Assembly (NCBI GenBank): GCA_963575645.1
Contig: OY754470.1
Coordinates: forward strand, 1,550,001-1,614,000
Source: Xanthostigma xanthostigma
Taxonomy: Eukaryota > Arthropoda > Insecta > Raphidioptera > Raphidiidae
Reading direction: 5' to 3'
Length of the DNA: 64,000 nt
Numbering within the stretch: position 1 is the first letter of the stretch; every line of letters starts with the position of its first letter. Positions 24,765 through 33,663 of this stretch are shown here, in pieces. A program made the translations under genes and the position numbers. Below the pieces are notes generated by a model, which worked only from the letters and a program-made list of their open reading frames with translations, was not told where the DNA came from and did not search any database.

Positions 24765-25020
24765 AGAAAAGAAACGAAACGGTTGATTTATGAGTCAAAT
24801 TTGTTTATTGTAGGAAGACTACGTTTCGACACCTGTTTTGGTGTCTTCCTCAGGTCTTTAATTAATTGACATTAATTGGCCATAACCTCCAAAAAATCTA
24901 ATTCATACTTTACTGAAATTTAATTAAAGACCTGAGGAAGACACCAAAACAGGTGTCGAAACGTAGTCTTCCTACAATAAACAAATTTGACTCATAAATC
25001 AACCGTTTCGTTTCTTTTCT
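24765..25020. repeat. Perfect 101-bp inverted repeat with a hammerhead-like motif
   Basis: Arms 24765-24865 and 24920-25020 are exact reverse complements around a 54-bp unique core. On the + strand, CTGAGGA (24932-24938) is followed by one A, a GACACC/GGTGTC stem (24940-24945 with 24952-24957) and GAAA (24958-24961). AAGAC just before and GTCTT just after could form a closing stem. The sequence is otherwise unrelated to the 13.6-kb repeat but has the same architecture. No protein coding. Confidence 0.85.
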
Positions 25021-25406
25021 ATAATATACAATTGAGTGATCATGATTATTGAGTAAATAGTGTAGGTCAATAAGTTACATGTTTAGCGAAACGTCCATCG
25101 AGAAAAGGATTATTGCTTTGGTGTTTTGTAGTTATATATTTAATATTATATATATTTAATATTGGTGTGAACCAATTGTTCCAAGAGAATCATAAGGAAT
25201 AAATCTTGTAATATTACTTCGAACTTTAAGTATATAAAAAAAAATGAATCATATGAAATAAATATTTTGCGATCGAGTACATCCCCGAATGATAACTTAA
25301 TGATGCATGATTAATTATATTAATTATCTTGAAAGCCTTTATAGATAGAGTTGTTATAGCACAGCTGTTAAATGTAAACTGTACTTTTTGTAACTGTATC
25401 TCAACA

Positions 25407-25418
25407 GGGAAATTCCCC
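25407..25418 (+). promoter_or_regulatory. Palindromic kappa-B (Rel/NF-kappa-B) site
   Basis: GGGAAATTCCCC, an essentially perfect kappa-B palindrome, lies about 75 bp upstream of the cecropin TATA box. Insect cecropin promoters are classically activated by Dorsal/Dif/Relish at such sites. Function here is inferred from sequence and position. Confidence 0.75.
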
Positions 25419-25492
25419 GGTTATAATTACAAAGCCAAAAAAAGAAAACCACATTCTATCGTCAGAGTTTCGACAACCGACACTAGATTTTG

Positions 25493-25501
25493 TATATAAA
25501 T
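25493..25501 (+). promoter_or_regulatory. TATA box of the cecropin gene
   Basis: TATATAAAT sits 90 bp upstream of the ATG. That leaves room for a short 5' leader starting about 25-30 bp downstream, the usual layout for insect cecropin genes. Confidence 0.7.
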
Positions 25502-25590
25502 AGCAACCCGCAGTATCTAATAATCATTAACAGTACCTAAGTTGTACAAGTCTTTGGCGACATTTTTAGTTAATTTGAAAAAAAAACACG

Positions 25591-26406
25591 ATGAGATTAC
25601 ACGTTATTGTTTTAATTGCAATCTGCATTATTGCCGCATTTAATTCTGGTTTTGCAGCACCAAACCCTAGGTGGAAAGGATGGAAAAAAATCGTAAGTAC
25701 TACACCTTATTAAGATACAATATTTTTTGTGGATTCTGGACGAGAATATAATAGTTTATGAATCGATTATTTTATACCCGCGAAATAATTCTCTTCATCA
25801 TCAAAATTTTTAATTTATGTCGAGAATATTTCTGCGAATTTTCTATTAGCATATGGCGTACCAAATGTGACAAAGTACCGTTTTTAAAGCGAATACCATA
25901 TTTTGAAATTAGTTTCAAATATACAGTAAATTTCGTTTGATATGGTAGCTATGGAAATAATGCATTACAGAAAATCGTTTCACTTAAATATAACATAGAC
26001 CGGTGCCGGGAGCCCAAGGGAAATTCGTATGCATTTTATATGGAACGGTTTTCTATAATGCATTAATAATTTCCATGGCTACCATATCAATAAAACGCAT
26101 GTATATATTGCAATTTAAATGAAATATCGTATATGATTTGCCATATGCTATTGTATAGTCAATGCAAGAATTTACAGGGCTGTTAATTTTTGTTACTTTC
26201 TAACAAATTTAAAATTACGTAAGTAAAGTGAGACAGAAATTGAACAGTGCTGTACAAATCTTACAAAAGTTACAGAATCGCGCCATTTTGTTTTAATGCT
26301 TTTCTTTACTTTCTTTTTACAGGAACGTGCTGGACAACGCGTTTTTAAAGCAGCTGAGAAAGCTTTACCAGTCTTAACCGGTTATGCTGCACTCAGAAGT
26401 GGGTAG
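25591..26406 (+). CDS. Cecropin antimicrobial peptide precursor, two exons
   Basis: Exon 1 is 25591-25692 and exon 2 is 26323-26406, with GT at 25693, AG at 26321-26322 and a phase-0 intron. The 61-residue product has a hydrophobic signal peptide (1-22), the Ala-Pro dipeptide removed by dipeptidyl peptidase (23-24, with NP following), and a mature basic amphipathic helix PRWKGWKKIERAGQRVF. This is the family's W-K-x-(F/W)-K-K-I-E-x-x-G-Q pattern. After the Pro hinge (ALPVL) the C-terminal helix ends in Gly, a likely amidation donor. The family lyses bacterial membranes after haemolymph secretion. The kappa-B site and TATA box upstream imply immune induction; an AATAAA at 26501 follows. The C-terminal half (ALPVLTGYAALRSG) departs from the common AGPAVAVVGQA form and is a little short. 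The intron holds a MITE. Confidence 0.92.
25917..26110. repeat. MITE inside the cecropin intron
   Basis: Second copy of the family at 22954-23129. Outer arms (TTTGATATGG / CCATATCAA), GCATTACAGAAAATCGTT and an inverted partner are shared. It occupies about 30% of the cecropin intron and leaves both splice sites untouched. Confidence 0.7.
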
Positions 26407-26500
26407 ACTAATAGATAATCGATCAGCTTTATAATTATTTATATCATTAATCATTTTATAATCATCAACAATTTATACTGGTTTGTAAGCTTCCGTTTTT

Positions 26501-26506
26501 AATAAA
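26501..26506 (+). terminator. Cecropin polyadenylation signal
   Basis: AATAAA about 95 bp after the cecropin stop codon, followed by T-rich sequence; the likely 3' end signal. Confidence 0.6.
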
Positions 26507-26539
26507 ATTTTCAAAAAAATTTAATGTTTTTTCATTTCA

Positions 26540-28363
26540 AAAAAGTTATTTATTATATATCTAGGTTTTGGCTTCGAGAATATTTCATCCTCAAAGCTAA
26601 ATTACGTTAAAAAATTAATTAGTTAAAATTTAAATTTCAAATTTCATTGTTTATTAAGTTTAAACTTTGATTAATTTATCTGACAAATTTGTAGGCCTAA
26701 AGATTGAAAGAAACTTGATTTCATTTTTGTAGAATTTGAGCAAATAGTCCTACAGATCTTAAAAAATACTCCACTTACTCAATTATTAAACAGCAGGGAT
26801 AGTGAACTTAGACATGTAATCCACTCTAGCACTGGCTATGCCAAGTTGGGTGGATCAATTTCAAACATAAAATAGCAATTTATACATTAACTGTACTATA
26901 TTTATTGAAATAAATTTATTATTATTATTATTATTTGAAATTACATTCAATACACGATAACGTAGAGAAATAGCTATAATTTTTTCTGTTATTTCTTGTA
27001 ATCTATAATACAAAGCATGTCCCATTTTTAAGCAAAAATTTCAAAGACAGAAATAAAGAAAACACAATGATATAAAAATATAAAGAAAGGCTATAAAATA
27101 GAATTATTGAAACATTCTCACTTTTAAATTTTACTTTCTGACCTACTTAAAATAGTTTATAAGTTTCGTTTATACAATATTTTTTTCGCTGTATACATCT
27201 TTTTATAAAAAGTAATAAATTTAACAGCAGGGTGTAAATTTTCACACTTTCAGCTGCTATTGTGCAAACCTCCTACCAGGCAGTTTTATAAACAAGATTT
27301 AAATAAATCACTTTTCGAAAATAACGTCTCACAGCACATCAAAACCAACTAGAATCTAAGAAACTGATAAAACTTGGCATTTGAGACATTAAGTTTCTTC
27401 AAGAACATTTCGTTAATTTATGGAATGCGTTTATTACCAGCGGATAAAAATAATAATAATAGATTTATTCTCAAATTGAAGACTCATCTAATGTGGCAGC
27501 AATGTATCGTTTTTACTAATTAATTTGCATTGATAAAACTGCTTGAAAACTGTAAAATATCTATGGCGCAAATTATGCAGGTTGCTGGTTTATGCTTGTC
27601 TAGTGTGCAGGTTTGTGCTGTGCTGGTTGTGCAGGTTTATGCTTGACAAGTGTGCGCGATTTCTTTTTATTTTCATATTATTTCTCAATATTAATTAATC
27701 CAAACTTGAGCTGTATTTGCATAGCTGGTCACCAGCTATATATGTATTAATTTATCAAAAATAAACTACACAAACTTCTGGCAGATAAAATAGTTTTTTG
27801 TTTTAACCACAACTTGGTAACAAATTAACAGTTTAATCTAAGCATGTGTATTGTTATTTAAAATTCGTGTACAATTAAAGGAAATGATACTGTTTGGCAG
27901 TTACAATAAAAACCACAATAGTAATTTAGAATTAATCTCAAAATTACCACAAATCATATTTCTTAAACATGCCTTGAATAAGAAATTAGTTCAACTTACA
28001 CTGTTTATTCGTCAACTAACTTTTGCGGTCTCCAACACTAAATTGGCAAGTATAGAATTTAATATCAGTTTGATAATAAAACAGATACAAAGATATGGAT
28101 GTTGATAATGTCTTAATTATCGTGGTTTTACTAGCTTATGCAATATCCATTTTTCACTACAATATTCATCCAGGAAGAAAACAATACATACTTACTATCA
28201 AAGACAACTGGATGTCATCTATCTAAATATTAAAATTAGAAATCTTTAGATTTTTATTCATTCCAAATCTTTTTTAATCAAAATCAAAATATAATATTTT
28301 CGTTTTAGTAGGTATTTACTGTTATTTTGATATTTAAATCAGTTTTTCTTAATAAAGAATATT
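26540..28363. other. Spacer between cecropin and the secreted gene
   Basis: AT-rich. A repeat tail with an (ATT)n run ends at about 26917-26935, probably a retroposon 3' end on the + strand. Bases 27580-27660 hold two imperfect copies of a GTGCAGGTTTATGCTTG-like unit. The 84-codon frame at 27851-28105 has no recognisable motif. Confidence 0.45.
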
Positions 28364-29784
28364 ATGGAGCTTCAACAAACGATTATAACAACAATCATGC
28401 TGTCTTTGTTGATATCAACGACTTACGCAGGAGTCCATCATCGAAGGATACATCGGGCAGTTCCTGTGGGACCACACTCGGAAATCATGGTGGACACAAA
28501 CGATCCGGGTTGGTTTGTAAGTTTTTCCGGTTTTTAACTCACAAGACCATAATATAATACGGTAGGTATCTCAGTTTCTCACGATTGGAATATTACGGCG
28601 ACTATGCAAATAAATATCTATCTATCGCATGAATTATGCGTTACTGATGTTTGGGAGGTACAATTGTAGGCAAAAGTACGTCCTTTGCCATAAAAAAACC
28701 CGAGTGTTACAGTTTTGTATCATATCTATACTAATATTAATAAAAAGAGAGAGAATACGATTTCTTTTTAGTTTGTGTATATGCCGATAGTAATTTCCGA
28801 AACTACTCATCCAATTTCAAAATTTTTTCACTAATATTTAGAATGGACGTTCAGGATGGATATAGGCTATATATTACCGCGTTAAAATAAAAGACCAATT
28901 TTGCAACGTAAGTCGACGAAATAACGGTGGCAATCTATAGGCTGTATGCACGAAGCCTTCTAGCGCCGCTAGTGGGTAATAAAGAATTATTGAACTCACT
29001 TTTTGTGGAAATCGCGACATGTTTCTATAGTGATAAGTCAAAAACTTTAGTTGGCCATGAAGTGTCAAAAAAAAAAAAAAAATGTAATAAGGAAAACTGA
29101 TGTTAATTTGTTTACACTGACAGTCGAACGTCAAATTAGGACGCCAATGGTCTTTATTTTACTTAAATCGCCATCAGCGCGACAGGTCGGAACACAACAA
29201 GCATTTTCAGATCGCTTAGTTCTCCTATGTTTTCTCTGTAATTGAAAAACTTCATAAAATTATAAATATTTTCACTTTTAATAAACATTGCTCACTAACA
29301 TACGGAAAATTTGAGTTTGAAGTTTCCCACAAACGCTCGCATCGATAAATTTGTAACTCCGCCTCCCTGCACATAGCCCATAGATTCGGGCGAAACCGGG
29401 CTGCACCATTAGTTATATTATACGTTTCAAAATTCAGAACTTCGTAGGGGTTTAAAGACTTCTTAATATAATTGACAATTTTATTTTCAGGGTCGTCAGT
29501 ACGCTAACCTTGGATACTACCTAAACAAAGCAGGAAACGCGGTGGGTGGTGCAGGGGTCAAGGTTAGCACAGTGGCCGATCAAGTGTGCGATCTCATAAG
29601 CAAAGTAATGCCGGTCATTGTAGCGATTTGCAACATTGCTCAGTTTCAATTCTGTGCGGATTATGGATTAATTGTGGTCGATACCGATATTACCTACGAT
29701 AAACTTAGCGAAAGCGTGGGTGGAGTTCCTCTAAGCGCTGGCGGAATTCCCGCAAACTACGATTTAAATGTGCAAGATAAATAG
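28364..29784 (+). CDS. Unrecognised small secreted protein, two exons, next to cecropin
   Basis: Exon 1 (28364-28516) and exon 2 (29491-29784) join in phase 0 (donor GTAAGT at 28517, acceptor TTTTCAG ending 29490) to give 148 residues. Visible: a signal peptide (1-22, ending STTYA); a basic segment GVHHRRIHR ending in an R-x-x-R processing motif before AVPVG; a Gly/Ala-rich amphipathic stretch (about 55-80, NLGYYLNKAGNAVGGAG); three cysteines (84, 98, 106); a hydrophobic segment (90-105, VMPVIVAICNIAQFQF); and an acidic, Gly-rich C-terminal tail. AATAAA follows at 29805. I do not recognise the family. The signal peptide, pro-region and location about 2 kb from a cecropin suggest a secreted, possibly immune, peptide, but that is inference. 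The odd cysteine number could mean dimerisation or a free thiol. The intron contains a Helitron. Confidence 0.72.
28725..29412 (+). mobile_element. Helitron-like insertion in the secreted-gene intron
   Basis: It begins A|TCTATACTAATATTAATAA, the TC start and leader of this lepidopteran Helitron family, and contains AACTACTCATCCAATTTCAA and TTTTGCAACGTAAGTCGA. It ends in a hairpin-like TCGGGCGAAACCGGG followed by a degenerate ATTAG|T. Related interiors lie at 49064-49292 and 36945-37130. It occupies most of the intron in the sense orientation. Confidence 0.6.
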
Positions 29785-29804
29785 CTTTAATCTATGCACA
29801 AAAC

Positions 29805-29810
29805 AATAAA
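29805..29810 (+). terminator. Polyadenylation signal of the secreted gene
   Basis: AATAAA 20 bp after the stop codon. Confidence 0.6.
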
Positions 29811-30059
29811 ACATTGAGGTCTTTATTTCTAATATTTTTGTCTAAAGTTTCAAAATATTTTAATTGGTGAAATGAAAATACTACAAATTAAATAAAAAAA
29901 AAAATGTATTAATTTTAAAAAGTGTAGATAACCTTAATACAAATTTATTATCCAAAATATTATTTTTATTTTAATATTATTGTAGTAGAAAAAATTATAG
30001 TTTAAAAAAAAAATCTCAAAATCTCAACATAACATAACCGCACGGTTATTTTTATAGGA

Positions 30060-30291
30060 AAAAACTTTTTAACAAAAAAATTAAACCGCCGAAAAACTGA
30101 AAAGCAAAAAATAATAAATTTTAAAAAATAATTGCGTATTGAAATGTTTTGGAGTCGGTGTAGTTATCCGAATAGATTTCATTTTGGCTGGCACCGACTC
30201 CAAAACATTTCAATACGCAATTATTTTTTAAGATTTATTATTTTTTGCTTTTCAGTTTTTCGGCGGTTTAATGTTTTTGTTAAAAAGTTTT
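30060..30291. repeat. Foldback MITE
   Basis: Arms of about 100 bp (30060-30160 and 30192-30291) are near-perfect reverse complements, running from AAAAACTTTTTAAC at the outside to GGAGTCGGTG / CACCGACTCC at the inside. The core is about 30 bp. Non-coding. Confidence 0.8.
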
Positions 30292-30352
30292 TATTTTAGA
30301 ATTTTTTGTGGCTATATAATTTATAATTATAATACACAACTCAGCATGAAAA

Positions 30353-30740
30353 TCTGTGAGTGAACAATAAATCACCCCTATTTTCCCACCCTTAGGGTAG
30401 GAATTTTTTTTCCAAATTTATATGAGACCAGCCTCGAGGTATACCCTATCCAATAAAAAAATAATTATCAAAATCGGACTACTCCGTAAAAAGTTATGTG
30501 TGGTCATACATTACAATCAGTGAGTGAACAATCAATCATCCCCTGTTTTCCTACCCTTAGGGTTGGAATTTTTTTACCAAATTTATATGGGACCAACTTC
30601 GGGGTATACCCTTTCAAACAAAAAAATAATTATCAAAATCGGACTACTCTGTAAGAAGTTATGCGTGGTCATACATAAAAAAAAAAAATATATACGCGTC
30701 GACTTGAGAACCTCCTCCGTTTTTGTTTTTCGTCGGTTAA
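30353..30740 (+). repeat. Tandem duplicated RTE-type 3' tail
   Basis: Two direct copies of a unit of about 160 bp (30359-30515 and 30520-30677) share CCTACCCTTAGGG, TTTATATG(A/G)GACCA and AATTATCAAAATCGGACTAC. They are followed by an A-run and ACCTCCTCCGTTTTTG, then CGTCGGTTAAAA. That is the end of the RTE-like LINE/SINE family common in Lepidoptera. The 88-codon frame across it is not a gene. Confidence 0.65.
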
Positions 30741-31253
30741 AAATCACGTTGAATCGATTCGGACTAATCTCACCTCTGTATCTTGTTTAGTGTATAAGTT
30801 ATGGCGTTTATAAAATTTCCATGAAAAATATATAAAAACGTCCAAAGCGCATGCACAAGTCGTGTCTCTTTTAATTTAGAAGTTATGACGGTCAAAATGA
30901 AATGTAATTCAAATATTTTAAAACGACCATATCTCTGAAACTAAAAGAGACACAGGGCTGTAGGTGTTCAGAATAGATTCAGCTCGATTTTTTCTATCGG
31001 ACATCGGTGCATAATATCAAACGAAGGCCGGTGGGTAGCGGGGGGTACCATCGCGAACATCCGTACTGTCAGAACAACACCGATTGTCGAGTGAATTGGT
31101 AAATAATTTATGAACGAGTCTTAGCGAACAAATCATGTGAAAGAATGAATTGAATGAATTAATTACTTAAAAAGAATCGAAGGTCTCTACTAATTTAGAA
31201 AATGCTAAATAAACTCGGGCCTTTTTTGCAAGTACATGATATTATCTTATATA

Positions 31254-31652
31254 CAGGGTGAAAAGTATAATTATGTCATGCTCTAGAGGGTGGATAGAGA
31301 TCGCGGAGACAAGCATTTTTAGTATAAGAACCCATGTCCGGAAATGCACCGTTACGGAGTTAGTGATCTGTACTGTACCAACCGTTTTTCGCCGTATCGT
31401 TCTTTTCAAAGTTGTAATTGTTTAGTTTTGTAGCCTGCCAGTGTACTCTAATGTTTTGTTAACATTTATTACAGTAAACTGTACAGGCCAAACGTTTCAG
31501 AGCCCGTTTTCCATCACCTTTGTCTTCCCGACACCCGGCGCACTAACTCCGTAACGGTGCATTTCCGGACATGGGTTCTTATACTAAAAATGCTTGTCTC
31601 CGCGATCTCTATCCACCCTCTAGAGCATGACATAATTATACTTTTCACCCTG
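31254..31652. mobile_element. TA-flanked MITE with perfect 112-bp arms
   Basis: Left arm 31254-31365 and right arm 31541-31652 are exact reverse complements. The ends read CAGGGTGAAAAG and CTTTTCACCCTG and are flanked by TA on both sides (31252-31253, 31653-31654), as in mariner-type insertion. The 175-bp core has no open frame of note. Confidence 0.82.
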
Positions 31653-31654
31653 TA

Positions 31655-32889
31655 TATGTAAATTTTAAGATAGTAAATTTTTCATAAGCATGATAAGGTA
31701 GAAACTTAACTAACAGTTACTTTATTTTGCTAATGCTTATTTGATAAATGAATTTATTTATTTACGTATGAATGAAACAAACGTACTATCAAATTGTTTA
31801 AACGTTCATTAAGATCAATTGTGGATAATGACATTATCCATTCGAGTATGTATCGAATATCCCTTGCGTGAAAGAGACCTTGAACAGGCCCGTCTCAATA
31901 CGAAACAATTCTTCCTCGGTTACACCGTTCTTGAAATTTCAAAAATTTCCACAAGCTTCACACTGCATGTTAGTTTAGAGTAATTCATTTTTATAATTCC
32001 AATTCCGCAAAATAATTCCCTTTCATCACTAACATTGTTGCCATAAACCATAGAAAAAAAATCGACAGCCATTTTTGTTCACCGTTTTTTTTTTTTATTT
32101 CATTTTATAAAATAATTGTATCTAAAAATGGCAAAAAATCAAATTTCACAAAAAGTTTACTTTTTTTGTTAAATTTAAATTTTTGCCATTCCAGTCAAAA
32201 AATTTATAAAAATTAAAATTTTAGCTTCAAACACTGACACAGGTATACGTTTTGAACATTTTTGCTTCCATATACTTTTGTACCGTAGAGGTGGGAATTG
32301 GCCTTAAGCCGTCCTTGATTTTGAGATGAAAATGAAATACAATAGTCCTTGTATTAGAATGTAACTAGAGATTGAACAAGGAGTATAGTACATGAGCATA
32401 CTACAGTATTATACAATATACATACATGTATGTAAATATATTATGTAATAATAATATGTAATCGAGTTCATCAAACTGTTAGAGAACATATCGTTGATTA
32501 GAAATGCAAATGTGTATACACAAATCTAATAGCAATATTGTAATAGCTTGTAAGTCCTTTTAGCCGGGTAATGCCGCCATTACACGATCGACTAAAGCGT
32601 AGCATACACGGTCATGTTTTGTCGATATAAATATATGATTAATGCTTTCTCAAAATTCTATGTGCTCTTGTTTTCCACCAAAATAAGAAGTAAAATTCGT
32701 TAGCTATACAATATTAATTTTACTATTTCGAAAATCTAGTCATTTTGAAAATGTATTAATAAATAGCAGGCATTTCACTACATCAACTTTTTGACTGAAC
32801 TGAACCAACCACGAATTTTTGTTCACCAGCAAACCACCATTATTTAGGAAATTAAAAAGTTCCTGAAGCATTTCTGAAAACATTTTGTG
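31655..32889. other. No gene seen
   Basis: AT-rich sequence with an A/T-homopolymer region around 32040-32200. I see no RNA gene, coding exon or clear transposon boundary. Confidence 0.45.
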
Positions 32890-33230
32890 TTAGGGTCGCT
32901 GCTCATGAGCATAGTTTTGCCGCTAGAATCCTTGCTAGATTTGGCTGGTAGTTTTCAAACGTGCTGTGGGGCTGGATTTGGTGATAACCTTTATGTTCGC
33001 TTAACACGATGCCTCTATTGAAGCTGGCTTTGTAGATGAGTTTGGTGCGCGCGCAGTTATTGTTCGAATGTTAACAAAATTGAACGTTTATTGTCTTCAA
33101 AAGTTTTTCCATGTCGCCTACGAGACAAGATACTGTTTCCTGATTAGTTCTTGTTCAAAACAAGCAGACAAACTAGCACTGATTCTAACGGCAATCCCAG
33201 ACTCGTGTGCAGCTGCATTTAGCTATGCCT
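32890..33230. repeat. Probable DNA-transposon relic
   Basis: The left end TTAGGGTCGCTGCTCATGAG and an inverted right end (CTCGTGTGCAGCTGCA, about 33203-33220) resemble each other and the minus-strand end at 14163-14249. Target duplications are not clear and the interior is non-coding. Confidence 0.4.
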
Positions 33231-33313
33231 GCACATGAGGACGGACAGAATTGTTTTCGGGTAAGAAGAACTTATAAAACATAAAGCACTTTGAGTGTTT
33301 TGGCCATTACGAG

Positions 33314-33655
33314 TAGAGCTGTAACAAACCATATGTATTCGATACTGAGTAACGGGTACATCGTCTGACTTGAAGTAACGAATCGTTACTCAAAAATTCA
33401 TTTCGTTACTCGCATTTGTCGTATCCATGTCAGTTCGACTCGTTTGATGCGGTTATACGTTATACAAACTAAGTCATACCGTATCACGTATGCAACGCGC
33501 CTAGACGCGATTGTACATGCTTGATGCTGTTATTACACGATTGTATGTCGTATGAAAAGTAACGAGTAACGTAACGATACGAAAGTAACGGGTACTGGTT
33601 CTTTATGTAACGAATACATACGGGTACACAATTTCTCGTTACTTTTACAGCTCTT
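33314..33655. mobile_element. hAT-type MITE with an 8-bp target duplication
   Basis: The element runs from TAGAGCTGTAAC to GTTACTTTTACAGCTCTT (terminal repeats of about 11 bp, AGAGCTGTAA). It is flanked on both sides by ATTACGAG (33306-33313 and 33656-33663), the 8-bp duplication hAT elements make. The interior is dense in short GTAACG / CGTTAC motifs in both orientations, typical hAT subterminal repeats. There is no transposase. Confidence 0.85.
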
Positions 33656-33663
33656 ATTACGAG

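Noticed and set aside
28811..29250. Open frames inside the intron of the secreted gene
   Set aside because: They lie within the Helitron-like insertion and overlap on opposite strands without motifs.
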